DNA from: Rhodococcus gordoniae
Lineage (GTDB): Bacteria > Actinomycetota > Actinomycetes > Mycobacteriales > Mycobacteriaceae
Assembly (NCBI RefSeq): GCF_001646655.1
Contig: NZ_LPZN01000050.1
Location: 172,258 to 236,257, forward strand
DNA length: 64,000 nt
Direction: 5' to 3'
Below, in pieces: positions 21,454 to 30,796 of this stretch (within the stretch, counting starts at the first letter, position 1; the number at the start of each line of letters is the position of its first letter). The translations under genes were made by a program, and so were the position numbers. The notes below the pieces were generated by a model, which did no database searches, was not told where the DNA came from, and was given only the letters and a program-made list of their open reading frames with translations.

Positions 21454-22814
21454 CCGCCCTCGGAATCGCGGCCGGCATTCTTGTCGTTCTCGCCATCACT
21501 GCTCTGACCGGCTACTTCGTCGCGCAGGAATTCGCGTACATGGCCGTCGACCGCTCCCGCCTGAAGGCCCGCGCCGAAGGCGGTGACACGGCTGCGGCCC
21601 GCGCACTGACGGTCACCCGCCGCACTTCCTTCATGCTCTCGGGCGCTCAGCTCGGCATCACCGTCACCGGTCTGCTCGTGGGCTATGTCGCGGAACCGTT
21701 GATCGGTAGCGGCCTCGGTGAGTTGCTCGGCGGTGTGGGCATCCCCACCGCCGTGGGTGTCGCGGTCGGCACCGTGCTGGCGGTGCTCTTCTCGACGGTG
21801 GTCCAGATGGTCTTCGGAGAGTTGGTGCCGAAGAACCTGGCCATCGCCCGCCCCGAGCCGGTCGCCCGCCGACTCGCCCTGTCGACGAGTGCGTATCTCG
21901 CCGTCTTCGGTTGGTTGATCAAACTGTTCGACGCGTCGTCGAACCTCCTGCTGCGAGCCCTGCGCATCGAACCGGTGCACGACGTCGAGCACTCCGCCAC
22001 TCCGCGCGACCTCGAACACATCGTGGCCGCGTCCCGGGAGACCGGCGAGCTGCCTCCGGAATTGTCCACCCTGCTCGACCGGATCCTCGAGTTCCCTACG
22101 CGCACAGCCGAGCACGCAATGATCCCGCGTTCGCGGGTCGACGTCGTCGAGTTGGACGAGCCGGTTACCACGATCCTCGACAAGATGAGCGACGGTCACA
22201 CCCGCTACCCCGTGGTGGGTACCTCGTCCGACGATCTGCGCGGTGTCGTGCACCTCCACGATCTTCTCGGACTCGACACTCCGACGGGCACGGCCGCGAC
22301 GGTCTGCCGGCCGCCGGTGATCGTGCCGGCGACGCTGGCTCTTCCGGAAGTTCTCACCGAGCTGACCCGGGCCGAGGACGAGATGGCCCTGGTGATCGAC
22401 GAGTACGGCGGTTTCGCCGGCGTCGTCACCCTGGAGGACATCGCGGAGGAATTGGTCGGCGAGATCGCCGACGAGCACGATCCCGCGGTCGCCGTCGAGG
22501 TCATCCGTCCCGAGGGCGACGGCTGGCTCGTCCGAGGCGACGCGCACATCGACGAGGTGGCCCGCACCCTCGACCACGATCTGCCCGAGGGTGACTACGA
22601 GACACTCGCGGGTCTGGTCATCACCGAGTTCGGCGGCCTTCCCGAGGTGGGTGACACCGTCCGGATCACGCTCGATCCCGATCCGGCCGAACTCGTGCAC
22701 GAGGAGGGTCCGACCCACCGGACCCTCGTGGCCGAGGTACGCGACATCGACAAACACGTGCCGTCCTCGGTGCACGTGACCGTTCTGACGGACGAGGTGA
22801 CCGGCGATGAGTAA
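21447..22814 (+). CDS. CNNM/CorC-type CBS-domain membrane protein, full length
   Basis: 455-residue member of the family often labelled hemolysin-like, now linked to divalent cation (Mg/Co) transport or efflux. The N-terminal DUF21 domain has about four hydrophobic segments (LGIAAGILVVLAITALTGYF onward) with QLGITVTGLLVGY and VFGELVPKNLAIARPE. A CBS pair spans about 210-330 (DGHTRYPVVGTSSDDLRGVV, DEMALVIDEYGGFAGVVTLED). The C-terminal CorC_HlyC domain has GDYETLAGLVITEFGGLPEVGD. It overlaps the leader ORF upstream and its paralogue downstream by 8 bp. Confidence 0.9.
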   Translation: MLTALGIAAGILVVLAITALTGYFVAQEFAYMAVDRSRLKARAEGGDTAAARALTVTRRTSFMLSGAQLGITVTGLLVGYVAEPLIGSGLGELLGGVGIPTAVGVAVGTVLAVLFSTVVQMVFGELVPKNLAIARPEPVARRLALSTSAYLAVFGWLIKLFDASSNLLLRALRIEPVHDVEHSATPRDLEHIVAASRETGELPPELSTLLDRILEFPTRTAEHAMIPRSRVDVVELDEPVTTILDKMSDGHTRYPVVGTSSDDLRGVVHLHDLLGLDTPTGTAATVCRPPVIVPATLALPEVLTELTRAEDEMALVIDEYGGFAGVVTLEDIAEELVGEIADEHDPAVAVEVIRPEGDGWLVRGDAHIDEVARTLDHDLPEGDYETLAGLVITEFGGLPEVGDTVRITLDPDPAELVHEEGPTHRTLVAEVRDIDKHVPSSVHVTVLTDEVTGDE

Positions 22815-23820
22815 CCCTGTGGTCGTCGCGGCGGTGACGATCGGCCTGATCGCCGCCAGCGCGTTCTTCGTCGCGGTCGAGTTCGCGCTCATCGCGGCGC
22901 GGCGACACCGCCTGGAGGACGCGGCGGCGTCGAGCCGCTCGGCACGGGCCGCTCTGCGCAGTGCCTCCGAATTGTCGGTGCTGCTCGCAGGATCCCAGCT
23001 CGGCATCACGGTATGCACGCTCGCGCTCGGCGCGACGACGAAACCTGCCGTGCACCACTGGCTCACCCCGTTGTTCGAGAACTGGGGCGCACCGCTGTGG
23101 CTCGCGGACGTGGCCGGTTTCGTCCTCGCCCTGATCATCGTGACGTTCCTCCACCTCGTCGTCGGTGAGATGGCGCCGAAGTCGTGGGCGATCGCCCATC
23201 CGGAGAAGTCCGCCACGATGCTGGCATTGCCGATGCGCGCGTTCATGTGGGTGACCCGGCCGTTGATCGTCCGGTTGAACCACATGGCGAACTGGTGTCT
23301 GCGGAAGATCGGCGTGGACCCGGTGGACCAGGTCGCCGAAGGGCAGGATCCCGATGCGCTGCGGCACCTGGTCGAGCACTCGGCCACGGTCGGCACGCTC
23401 GACGAGCGCTATCACGGACACCTCAGCAGCGCGCTGGAACTCGAGACGCTGACACTCGGCGACATCGTCACGCCGCAAGCACAGCCGAGCAGCGTGAAGC
23501 CCACCTCGACCGGCGCCGAGATCCGCGAGACGGCCCATCGCACAGGGCATCTTCGACTGCTCGTGCGGGCCAACGGCCACGTGGACGGCGTGGTGCACGT
23601 GCGCGACAGCCTCCAGGCCGCTCCCGGAACCACCGCGGCCGAACTGATGCGCCCGGCGCTGACGATCGACGCGGTGACGCCTGTCTACGAGGCGCTGACG
23701 ACGATGCGGGAAACCAGGAACCATCTGGTCACCGTTACCGAGAACGGCCGGATCGTCGGATTGATCACCCTGTCGGACGTGCTGGCCCGGCTGCTGCCGA
23801 TGAGCGGCGCCACGAGCTGA
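22807..23820 (+). CDS. CNNM-type CBS-domain membrane protein lacking the CorC C-domain
   Basis: 337-residue paralogue of the preceding protein. It keeps DUF21 (SAFFVAVEFALIAARRHRLE, AGSQLGITVCTLALG, VGEMAPKSWAIAHPEKSA) and CBS motifs (HLRLLVRANGHVDGVVHVRD, HLVTVTENGRIVGLITLSDV) but stops there, with no CorC_HlyC transporter-associated domain. ATG 22807 lies within the end of the upstream gene. The two are likely translated together and may form a hetero-oligomer, which is inference from the conserved pairing of long and short forms in actinobacteria. Confidence 0.88.
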   Translation: MSNPVVVAAVTIGLIAASAFFVAVEFALIAARRHRLEDAAASSRSARAALRSASELSVLLAGSQLGITVCTLALGATTKPAVHHWLTPLFENWGAPLWLADVAGFVLALIIVTFLHLVVGEMAPKSWAIAHPEKSATMLALPMRAFMWVTRPLIVRLNHMANWCLRKIGVDPVDQVAEGQDPDALRHLVEHSATVGTLDERYHGHLSSALELETLTLGDIVTPQAQPSSVKPTSTGAEIRETAHRTGHLRLLVRANGHVDGVVHVRDSLQAAPGTTAAELMRPALTIDAVTPVYEALTTMRETRNHLVTVTENGRIVGLITLSDVLARLLPMSGATS

Positions 23821-23830
23821 CACACCGATA

Positions 23831-23868
23831 CGTCAGGCCCGTTCCGGATCCACGGAGCGGGCCTGACG
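23831..23868 (+). terminator. Terminator after the CBS-protein operon
   Basis: CGTCAGGCCCGTTCCG (23831-23846) pairs with CGGAGCGGGCCTGACG (23853-23868) through one G-T wobble, with a 6-nt loop. It lies between the operon end and the convergent pirin gene and can serve both. Confidence 0.75.
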
Positions 23869-23894
23869 TCGCTTCCCGTCCCGACCCGCACCGT

Positions 23895-24674
23895 TCAGGA
23901 GTGCCCGAGTGCGGCGTGCATCTCCCAGACGAGGATCTCCGCGCCGGTCGCGGTGGTGAGCTGCCGGCCACCGCCGCCGGCAATCCGCACGGCGTCTCCT
24001 TCCGCGAGATGTCCGGCCCCTTCGAGCGCGGCTTCCCCTCGCGCGACGAACACGTGCAGGAACGGCGCGTCCGGGAGCGTCACGGGCCGGTCCGGACGCA
24101 TCCGCGCGACATGCATGGCCGCGTACCTGTTGCGGATGCGGATCGCGGAATGGTCGGCGTAGGCATCCATTCCCGATGCGACCGGAACCAGACCACCGGA
24201 GAGCAGTTCGTCGTCGATCTCGAGCTGTTCGTATCCGGGCTCGATGCCCGCTTCGTCCGGCAGCACCCACATCTGCACGAAACGCACCGGCTCGTCGTGC
24301 TCGGCGGCGTGGGAGCCGGTGGCACCGGCACAGCGCCACGAGTCGTTCTTCTCGGAGTGGAGGATCCCGGAACCCGCACTCATACGCTGCGCGAGACCCG
24401 GGTAGATCACCCCGGAGTGCCCCGTCGAATCCTGGTGCACGAGCGATCCGCGGAGCACCCATGTGACGATCTCCATGTCGCGGTGCGGATGGGTGTCGAA
24501 ACCGGCTCCGGCACGGACGATGTCGTCGTTGTTGACCATGAGTACGCCGAAATGCGTGTTCTCCGGGTCGTAGTGGTGGCCGAACGAGAAGGAATGTCGC
24601 GAATCGAGCCAGTCGATCTTCGTGCGGAGGCGGTCGTCCGCGCGGCGGACGTCGAGTATCGGTGTGGTGCTCAT
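23895..24674 (-). CDS. Pirin-family protein (second of two)
   Basis: 259-residue bicupin of the pirin family; members include quercetin 2,3-dioxygenases and redox-sensing proteins. The metal ligands are in FDTHPHRDMEIVTWVLRGSL and SGILHSEKND, with the usual FGVLMVNNDD and FVQMWVLPDEAG. It starts with ATG 24674, overlapping the stop of the upstream pirin by 4 bp, so both are made from one transcript. The activity cannot be assigned from sequence. Confidence 0.9.
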   Translation of the reverse strand: MSTTPILDVRRADDRLRTKIDWLDSRHSFSFGHHYDPENTHFGVLMVNNDDIVRAGAGFDTHPHRDMEIVTWVLRGSLVHQDSTGHSGVIYPGLAQRMSAGSGILHSEKNDSWRCAGATGSHAAEHDEPVRFVQMWVLPDEAGIEPGYEQLEIDDELLSGGLVPVASGMDAYADHSAIRIRNRYAAMHVARMRPDRPVTLPDAPFLHVFVARGEAALEGAGHLAEGDAVRIAGGGGRQLTTATGAEILVWEMHAALGHS

Positions 24675-25696
24675 GCGGGGTCCTGTGTCGGGCAGTTCGG
24701 ATCTGCGGTGGACGGATTGCGGCGGGGGCGGATACGCGCCTGGGGCAGGGGTGGCGCCGGGAGACGCTCGACCCGGCCGGTGTAGCCGGAGACGCTGCCG
24801 AAGCGATCGGACCCGCGTTCCCAGGCGTCCCGGTAGGCGACGATCTCGTCGTGGTTGCGCCCGACGAAGTTCCACCACATCACGATCTCCTCGCCGAAGG
24901 GTGTTCCGCCGAGGAGGACGATACGTGCGGGTTCGTCGGTGGTGTTGGTCAGTTCGAGGGCCGGCACACCGGTTCCGGTGTAGCCGAGCGCGGCACGCGT
25001 GAGCACGGTACCGAACAGCGCGACCGTACCGGTGTCGACGAGCACGCCGTGCTCGAACGACGGGTCGACGTCGAGGGTGATGCTCGTCGCAGGATCGAGG
25101 ACGATCTCGGCCCCGAGCAGCGGCGTGAACGTCGTCACGGGCGACTGCCGGCCCGCGAGCGAACCGAGGAAGACCTTCACTGCGGCGCCGCGTACCCGGA
25201 CGACCGGCGGCACATGGTGCTGGAAGTCGCGGGGCGCATCGCGATGCGCGTCGGGCAGGGCCAGCCACAACTGCATGCCGTGCAGCGTGGCGGTCGCGGA
25301 TGTGGAGACCTCGGAGTGGCAGATCCCGTGGCCTCCGGTCATGAGGTTCAACTCCCCCGGCCGGACCATCGCGTGCACGCCGTGACTGTCGCGGTGTTCG
25401 ATCTCCCCGGTGAACAGCCACGACACCGTCTGCAGTCCGGTGTGGGGGTGCGGTGCGACGTCCATGCCACCGGTGCGGGAGACGTCGTCGGGGCCGTAGT
25501 GGTCGACGAAGCACCACGCACCGATGAGCGAGCGCTGCCGTTGCGGAAGGGTACGGCGGACGGGCATCGCCCGCGGACCGCCGAGCGGGACCTCGCGCGA
25601 GGTGATGATCTCCACGCGGGGGCGGTGTGCGTCCCGGATCGGAAGATCCTCCGTCCGGCAGTGGATCTCCTCGGGGCGGGTGTCGGTATTGCTCAT
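24671..25696 (-). CDS. Pirin-family protein (first of two)
   Basis: 341-residue pirin. The cupin motif is VAPHPHTGLQTVSWLFTGEI, followed by GGHGICHSEVS; FVDHYGPDDV and the Pirin_C element GTPFGEEIVMWWNFVG are present. It differs from its partner by a longer C-terminus rich in Pro and Arg. It is the first gene of the minus-strand pair, directly divergent from marR, so the short intergenic operator region probably controls it. A quercetinase-like or electrophile-response role is plausible but unproven. Confidence 0.9.
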   Translation of the reverse strand: MSNTDTRPEEIHCRTEDLPIRDAHRPRVEIITSREVPLGGPRAMPVRRTLPQRQRSLIGAWCFVDHYGPDDVSRTGGMDVAPHPHTGLQTVSWLFTGEIEHRDSHGVHAMVRPGELNLMTGGHGICHSEVSTSATATLHGMQLWLALPDAHRDAPRDFQHHVPPVVRVRGAAVKVFLGSLAGRQSPVTTFTPLLGAEIVLDPATSITLDVDPSFEHGVLVDTGTVALFGTVLTRAALGYTGTGVPALELTNTTDEPARIVLLGGTPFGEEIVMWWNFVGRNHDEIVAYRDAWERGSDRFGSVSGYTGRVERLPAPPLPQARIRPRRNPSTADPNCPTQDPA

Positions 25697-25750
25697 GCCG
25701 CTCGACTCCTCTCGGTGGTCGCGTCGGTCGACCTTTCCAGTGTGTCACAT

Positions 25751-25769
25751 TTGATTGCGTAGTCAACTA
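25751..25769. promoter_or_regulatory. Candidate MarR operator between marR and the pirin genes
   Basis: TTGATT (25751-25756) and AGTCAA (25761-25766) form an inverted repeat with one mismatch and a 4-nt spacer. The overlapping TAGTCAACTA (25760-25769) has inverted TAGT/ACTA ends. It sits where the marR -35 would be and upstream of the pirin gene, as expected for autoregulation plus control of the divergent operon. Confidence 0.5.
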
Positions 25770-25776
25770 ACTGGGG

Positions 25777-25782
25777 TAGACT
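25777..25782 (+). promoter_or_regulatory. Candidate -10 box of marR
   Basis: TAGACT lies 7 bp before ATG 25790. A start site 7-8 nt downstream would give a leaderless transcript beginning at that ATG. Confidence 0.5.
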
Positions 25783-25789
25783 GGATTTC

Positions 25790-26269
25790 ATGGGAGAAAC
25801 GATGTGGCTGAACGACGACGAACAGCGACTGTGGCGTGCCTATCTGGATGCGACCCGCCTGCTGTTCCAGAATCTCGACAAGCAGTTGCTGCGGGATTCC
25901 GACATCTCCTTCACCGACTTCGAGATCCTCGTCCTGCTCTCCGAGGCGCCCGACCGCAGGATGCGCATGCGCGACATCGCGGATGCCAGCACCACGACCC
26001 GCAGCGGGATCACCCGGGCGGTCTCCCGCATGGAGAACGCGGGATGGGTGCGGCGCGTGGAGTGCGAATCCGATCGACGCGGGGCCTGGGCGGAACTCAC
26101 GGAGGCCGGCTACGCGCGACTCGCCGCAGCGGGCCCGGGCCACGTCGACGCGGTCCGCGAGAACATGTTCGACCTGCTCTCCCCCGACGACATCGCCTCC
26201 ATGACCGAGACCTTCACCCGCATGCGTGATCGCATGATCGACGGTAAGCGGTCGGCCGCCACCTCCTAG
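25790..26269 (+). CDS. MarR-family transcriptional regulator
   Basis: 159-residue winged-helix repressor type: dimerisation helix WLNDDEQRLWRAYLDATRLL, then DISFTDFEILVLLSEA, recognition helix STTTRSGITRAVSRMENAG, and wing WVRRVECESDRRGAWAELTEAG. It is encoded divergently from two pirin genes and likely represses them and itself. Two starts are possible: ATG 25790, which would be leaderless from the TAGACT box, and ATG 25802, which has GGGAGA just upstream. The ligand is unknown. Confidence 0.9.
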   Translation: MGETMWLNDDEQRLWRAYLDATRLLFQNLDKQLLRDSDISFTDFEILVLLSEAPDRRMRMRDIADASTTTRSGITRAVSRMENAGWVRRVECESDRRGAWAELTEAGYARLAAAGPGHVDAVRENMFDLLSPDDIASMTETFTRMRDRMIDGKRSAATS

Positions 26270-26558
26270 CGGGTCCACCCCTGCCGTCGGGACCACGACG
26301 CCTGCACGCTCGCCGATTCGGTGAACGTCGGTACGGCCGCCGAAGGTGGGTCACGACCGATCCCCGAAGCATCGCGCGTCGCGTCCGAGAAGTTCCGGCT
26401 CGCCTACGGCACAAGGTGCGATCGAAGGTCGCGCACCCGGTCTGCAACGAATTCATCGCCGATGCTGTGGGTTCATCCACAGGCCGGCCAGGACCCGGTG
26501 GCTCCCCCGGTTCTCTCGAGTTAGAGTGCTCGCCACACTGATCTTCGAGGGGGGTTCG
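26270..26558. other. Intergenic region before the type VII-type pair
   Basis: 289 bp with no convincing gene. It contains a small inverted repeat CTGTGG/CCACAG (26465-26482), and a -10-like TAGAGT at 26522-26527 lies about 30 bp upstream of the next start. No -35 stands out. Confidence 0.5.
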
Positions 26559-26894
26559 ATGAGCGGTCTGTTTCCCGGTGCCGGAATCCGGGTGGTGCCC
26601 GACGGAGTTCGAGCGTTCGGGACGACGAATCTTCGTGCGGCCGAGCACGTCGCACAGGCAGGGGCGTTCGATCTGCAGGCCAACATCTCCGCGCTGAGTC
26701 CGGCCATGGGACTCATCGGAAGCGAGTTCCTCGCGGTGTTCGCAGCAGCGCAGTCCGAGCACACCCGTGCCGTCACACAACTGTCGTGGGCATACGCGTC
26801 CAACGGCATCGCGGCACACGAAGCCGCCGCCGGCTACGAAACCGCCGACACCGGAACGGCTTCGGCCCTCTCCGACGCCGCGGGAGGACTGTGA
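26559..26894 (+). CDS. EspC-like ESX (type VII) secretion-associated protein
   Basis: 111-residue helical protein matching the EspC/DUF2580 pattern: VVPDGVRAFGTTNLRAAEHV, then SALSPAMGLIGSEFLAVFAAAQSEH, and a C-terminal AAAGYETADTGTASAL. The segment YETAD fits the YxxxD/E general secretion signal of type VII substrates. There is no Sec signal. ATG 26559 has a strong CGAGGGGGG ribosome binding site. It overlaps the following gene and probably forms a helical pair with its product. No ESX membrane or ATPase component is in the window. Confidence 0.8.
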   Translation: MSGLFPGAGIRVVPDGVRAFGTTNLRAAEHVAQAGAFDLQANISALSPAMGLIGSEFLAVFAAAQSEHTRAVTQLSWAYASNGIAAHEAAAGYETADTGTASALSDAAGGL

Positions 26895-28129
26895 TGCAGG
26901 GATCGGTCGCAGACGCCGCAGCAGCACCCGTCACCTCACCGACCGTTCTCGACGCACTTCGCGCGTCACCGATCGGACCGGTCCTCGACGCCCCGATTCC
27001 CGTACCACCGCAACCCGTGCTCCCCGAGCCGGGTCTGCCCGTCCTCGACGCGAACACGATCGTCGAACTGCTCGAATCGATTCCGGTGCCGGTGCTGCCC
27101 GATCTCGAGGTGATCGTGCGGCCGCTCACCGAACTCGGCTCGATGTTCGGCACCGGCATCCTCGACTCGCTCGATCCCACGGCGATCCTGCATCAGGGTT
27201 CGCGCCTGCTCGAGACCGCGACCACTCTCGGGCGCAGTGCGCTGCACGCGCTTCCGGAGTCGTGGGAGGGTGCGACGGCCGACGAGGCCACCGGTCACGG
27301 CGTCCGGGCTCAGCAGTCCGCGCTCGAACTGGCCGACCGCGGCGACCGGATCGGCGACGTCACCCGCGCCGCCACGGCGAGCGTCGAACGCGGCAACGTC
27401 GAATTGACCGGCATCGCACAGTCGTTCGTGGCCACAGCGGTCGCGGCCGCCCCCGCTCTGGTGACACCGCCGGGTCAGGCCGCTCTGCTGGCGTCGGCCG
27501 CACAACATCTTCAGGCGGCACTGGCCGTCGTCGCGCGTACGCGAGGCGAACTGGCGGTCCACACCGCCGCGATGACCCCGTTGACCGCACCTGTTCCGGT
27601 GCCCGCGCCCGTCGCGGTGGCGGGGGTGCACGAGATGCGCACGATCGCCACGGCCGCAACCGATGTCGCATCGAGTGCCGCCGCACCGTTCACCGCGGCC
27701 GCCGCTCACGCCCCGACCGCTCCCACCGCCTACGCATCGACCGTGCCCACCGCGCACACGGCGGTCCCCACCGTCGGTGCGGCCGTCGCAGGCTCGGCCG
27801 GAACGGTGTCGGCGGGAGTCTTCGCCGGTCACGGCAGCGCGGGGACCGCGTTCGGGACTGCGAGTGTGCCCGCCGCCACTCCGCTCCCGACGGGTGCGGG
27901 CGCGGGTGCGGGTGCGGGCGGAGGGTCGCCGGCGACGACCGGTACGACGCCGGGGGGCCGCACGCCTTCCACCGGCGGGATGGTCCCCGCGACGTCGGGC
28001 CGCGGGTCCGAGGACGAGGAGCACCGCTCCCCTGCCCGTCTCCTGAGTGCCGCCTCCGTGAGCACCGAGGTGGTCGGCGAGTTGCCGTTGGTCGTTCCTG
28101 CCGTGATCGGTTCGCACGACGACCGGTGA
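26894..28129 (+). CDS. WxG-motif protein with Ala/Pro-rich tail, likely type VII partner
   Basis: 411 residues beginning MQGSVADAAAAPVTSP (ATG 26894, or GTG 26891). The middle part, about 115-210, is helical with a WxG motif in LPESWEGATADEATGHGV and further helices (AQQSALELADRGDRIGDV, VELTGIAQSFVATAV). The C-terminal 150 residues are low-complexity Ala/Thr/Pro/Gly (TAAAAHAPTAPTAYAS, GAGAGAGAGGG). A WxG turn here and a YxxxD in the upstream partner reproduce the composite export signal of ESX heterodimers such as PE/PPE. The exact family is not recognised. Confidence 0.65.
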   Translation: MQGSVADAAAAPVTSPTVLDALRASPIGPVLDAPIPVPPQPVLPEPGLPVLDANTIVELLESIPVPVLPDLEVIVRPLTELGSMFGTGILDSLDPTAILHQGSRLLETATTLGRSALHALPESWEGATADEATGHGVRAQQSALELADRGDRIGDVTRAATASVERGNVELTGIAQSFVATAVAAAPALVTPPGQAALLASAAQHLQAALAVVARTRGELAVHTAAMTPLTAPVPVPAPVAVAGVHEMRTIATAATDVASSAAAPFTAAAAHAPTAPTAYASTVPTAHTAVPTVGAAVAGSAGTVSAGVFAGHGSAGTAFGTASVPAATPLPTGAGAGAGAGGGSPATTGTTPGGRTPSTGGMVPATSGRGSEDEEHRSPARLLSAASVSTEVVGELPLVVPAVIGSHDDR

Positions 28130-28139
28130 GCCCAGGCCG

Positions 28140-28793
28140 TCAGTCGACCAGGGAAGCCACCTCGTGGTCGGTCAGCGTCGTCTGCGGCACGCGCCCGGCG
28201 CCGCGCGCGAGTTCGATAGCCCGGTAGAGCGGGCGTTCGCCGAGCGCGGCGTCGCGGGCCTCGGCCCGCAACTGTTCGACGAGCACCGACGAGACCGCCG
28301 CTGCCGGTGCAATCTCGCTGGTGGCCAGCGCATTCGCCAGCTTCCGCAGAGCGAGCACCTCGAGTTCGCGACCTCCGCCGTTGGCGTACAGCGCCAACGG
28401 AACCGACACGAGATTGTGCTCACCGTCGTTGACGCGCAAGACCGCCTGCGAGACGCCGCCCACCCGCACGAGCAGTTCGACGCCGGCGAGCCGCGCCAGA
28501 TCGACACTGCGCGACCGGAATGCCCCCGAAAGGGTGATGACGGTGCCGCGCAGCAGCAGGTGCCGACGCGTGGCCAGGAACGCCCCGAGAGCCGGTGGCA
28601 CCGCGAGGACCGCACCGACGAGCAAGGCCACCCAGCCGGGCGCGACGATCCAGACGAGGACGCCGAGGACGACGCCGACGGCGAGCGCGAGCAACGCGAT
28701 CTTGCGTGCCCGCGGCCGCAGCAGCCGGGCCGGGATCAGATCGAGCGGGACGGCGCCACCGTCCCGGTCGTCATGCGCCGGCAACGACCTCAC
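28140..28793 (-). CDS. Conserved membrane protein with PH-like domain
   Basis: 217 residues from GTG 28793, overlapping hisS by 23 bp; TTG 28784 is an alternative. Two membrane helices ([36 protein letters not shown]) follow a basic N-terminus. The rest is a soluble domain whose strands ([46 protein letters not shown]) resemble bacterial PH-like domains, then a helical tail ending [13 protein letters not shown]. No function is known. It follows hisS and is presumably co-transcribed with it. Confidence 0.6.
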   Translation of the reverse strand: MRSLPAHDDRDGGAVPLDLIPARLLRPRARKIALLALAVGVVLGVLVWIVAPGWVALLVGAVLAVPPALGAFLATRRHLLLRGTVITLSGAFRSRSVDLARLAGVELLVRVGGVSQAVLRVNDGEHNLVSVPLALYANGGGRELEVLALRKLANALATSEIAPAAAVSSVLVEQLRAEARDAALGERPLYRAIELARGAGRVPQTTLTDHEVASLVD

Positions 28794-30045
28794 CCACACG
28801 GGCGACGACGTCCGTGAGAGCAACGCTGTGCTGTTCGCCGTTGCGCAGATCCTTCACGACGATCTCGCCCGCCTCGAGTTCGCGGTCGCCGAGGACGAGC
28901 GCGACGACGGCGCCGGACTTGTCGGCAGCCTTCATCGCGCCCTTCAGGCCACGTCCGCCGTAGGCCAGGTCGACGCGGAGGCCTGCTGCGCGCAGCTTGT
29001 GCGCGATGGGCACGAGCGCAGCCTTGGCGGCATCCCCCATGGGCACGCCGTACACCTCGCATCGTGCGGGGCTGCCGGCCGACTTGCCCTCCGCGGCGAG
29101 CGCGAGAACCGTGCGGTCGACGCCGATCCCGAAACCGATACCCGAGAGCGGCTGGCCACCCAGCTGCTCCATGAGTCCGTCGTAGCGACCGCCGCCACCG
29201 ATACCGGACTGGGCTCCGAGTCCGTCGTGGACGAACTCGAAGGTGGTCTTCGTGTAGTAGTCGAGGCCGCGCACCATGCGCGGGTTCACGACGTACGGGA
29301 CGCCGATCGCGTCGAGGTGCGCGAGCACCTCGTCGAAGTGCGCACGCGCGGTGTCCGAGAGGTGGTCGAGCATCAGCGGTGCGTCGGCCGTCATCTCGCG
29401 GACCTCGGGACGCTTGTCGTCGAGCACGCGCAGCGGGTTGATCTCCGCGCGGCGGCGGGTCTCCTCGTCGAGCGGGAGCCCGAACAAGAACTGCTGCAAC
29501 TTCTCCCGGTACTGCGGGCGGCAGGTGTCGTCGCCGAGCGAGGTGATCTCGAGGCGGAAGCCGTCGAGGCCGAGCGACCGGAACCCGGCGTCGGCGATCG
29601 CGATGACCTCGGCGTCGAGCGCAGGATCGTCGATGCCGATCGCCTCGACACCGACCTGCTGCAGCTGACGGTAGCGACCGGCCTGGGGGCGCTCGTAGCG
29701 GAAGAACGGTCCGGAATACGACAGCTTCACGGGGAGCTGACCTCGATCGAGGCCGTGCTCGATCACCGCCCGCATCACGCCCGCGGTGCCCTCGGGACGG
29801 AGCGTGACCGAGCGCTCACCGCGATCGGCGAAGGTGTACATCTCTTTCGTGACGACGTCGGTGGATTCGCCGACGCCCCGAGCGAACAGGCCGGTGTCCT
29901 CGAAGATGGGCAGTTCGATGTGCCCGTACCCCGCCAAGCGTGCGGCACGGGTCAGACCGTCCCGTACCGCCACGAACTCCGCCGACTGCGGGGGAACGTA
30001 ATCGGGCACACCCTTCGGCGCCGAAAACGTGGAGGCCTTGCTCAC
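28771..30045 (-). CDS. hisS: Histidyl-tRNA synthetase
   Basis: 424-residue class II synthetase. Visible motifs are KGVPDYVPP at the N-terminus, motif 2 in [21 protein letters not shown], the histidine-binding signature [13 protein letters not shown] and motif 3 [15 protein letters not shown]. The C-terminal anticodon-binding domain ends [17 protein letters not shown]. The start is GTG 30045. No T-box or leader structure was seen in the 61 bp to the preceding gene. Confidence 0.96.
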   Translation of the reverse strand: MSKASTFSAPKGVPDYVPPQSAEFVAVRDGLTRAARLAGYGHIELPIFEDTGLFARGVGESTDVVTKEMYTFADRGERSVTLRPEGTAGVMRAVIEHGLDRGQLPVKLSYSGPFFRYERPQAGRYRQLQQVGVEAIGIDDPALDAEVIAIADAGFRSLGLDGFRLEITSLGDDTCRPQYREKLQQFLFGLPLDEETRRRAEINPLRVLDDKRPEVREMTADAPLMLDHLSDTARAHFDEVLAHLDAIGVPYVVNPRMVRGLDYYTKTTFEFVHDGLGAQSGIGGGGRYDGLMEQLGGQPLSGIGFGIGVDRTVLALAAEGKSAGSPARCEVYGVPMGDAAKAALVPIAHKLRAAGLRVDLAYGGRGLKGAMKAADKSGAVVALVLGDRELEAGEIVVKDLRNGEQHSVALTDVVARVGEVVAGA

Positions 30046-30106
30046 TGGTACTGCCTTCTCTCGGAATTCTCTCGGTTGGTCACCGACGGATCGCGGTGTT
30101 CGTGTG

Positions 30107-30796
30107 TCAGCGGGATTCTGCCAGGCCGGTGAGGAAGGGATTCGAGACCCGCTCCTGCCCGATCGTGCTCGACCCGCCGTGACCGGGAAGGATGTTGGTG
30201 CCGTCGTCGAGCACGAGCAATTTGCGGGCGATCGAGTCGAGCAGTTGCGCGTGGTCGCCGCCCGGCAGGTCGGTACGGCCGATCGACCCCTGGAACAGGG
30301 TGTCGCCGGTGAGCGCGACGTTCAGGGCAGCCCCGTCCGGGGTGGTGGTGCGCGTGCGCAGGACGACCGAGCCGCGGGTGTGTCCGGGCGTGTGGTCGAC
30401 GACGAACTCGATTCCGGCGTGTTCGATCTCGTCTCCGTCGCCGAACTCCACGACCTGCTGCGGTTCGACGAACTCGACGCCGTCGAGGAAGGGGGCGAGG
30501 CTCGACCCCATGCCCTGCAGCGGATCGGTGAGCATCGCCCGGTCGTCGGGGTGGATGTAGACGGGGATCCCGTACCGGTCGGCGATCGGCTGCGCCGACC
30601 ACATGTGGTCGAGGTGACCGTGCGTGAGCAGCACCGCCCGGGGCGTGAGATCGGATCCCGTGAGGAACTCCACGAGCGGCTCGGCGGCGTCCTGGCCGGG
30701 ATCGACGACGACGCACTCCTTCGCGTTGTCCTGCGCGAGGATGTAGCAGTTGGTCTGGAACATCCCGGCAGGGAATCCGGTCACGAGCACGAGCAT
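30107..30796 (-). CDS. Metallo-beta-lactamase-fold hydrolase (glyoxalase II-like)
   Basis: 229-residue MBL-fold enzyme. Metal ligands are in [12 protein letters not shown] (HxHxDH), [33 protein letters not shown] and the terminal [15 protein letters not shown]. The pattern fits thioesterase-type members such as hydroxyacylglutathione hydrolase, though actinobacteria lack glutathione, so mycothiol or another thioester is more likely. ATG 30796 begins [18 protein letters not shown], a typical family N-terminus. It is upstream of hisS on the minus strand. Confidence 0.88.
   Translation of the reverse strand: MLVLVTGFPAGMFQTNCYILAQDNAKECVVVDPGQDAAEPLVEFLTGSDLTPRAVLLTHGHLDHMWSAQPIADRYGIPVYIHPDDRAMLTDPLQGMGSSLAPFLDGVEFVEPQQVVEFGDGDEIEHAGIEFVVDHTPGHTRGSVVLRTRTTTPDGAALNVALTGDTLFQGSIGRTDLPGGDHAQLLDSIARKLLVLDDGTNILPGHGGSSTIGQERVSNPFLTGLAESR

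Noticed and set aside
26471..26482. Sequence TTCATCCACAG resembling a DnaA box
   Set aside because: A single imperfect copy with no dnaA/dnaN neighbours or box cluster. It is better described as half of a small inverted repeat.
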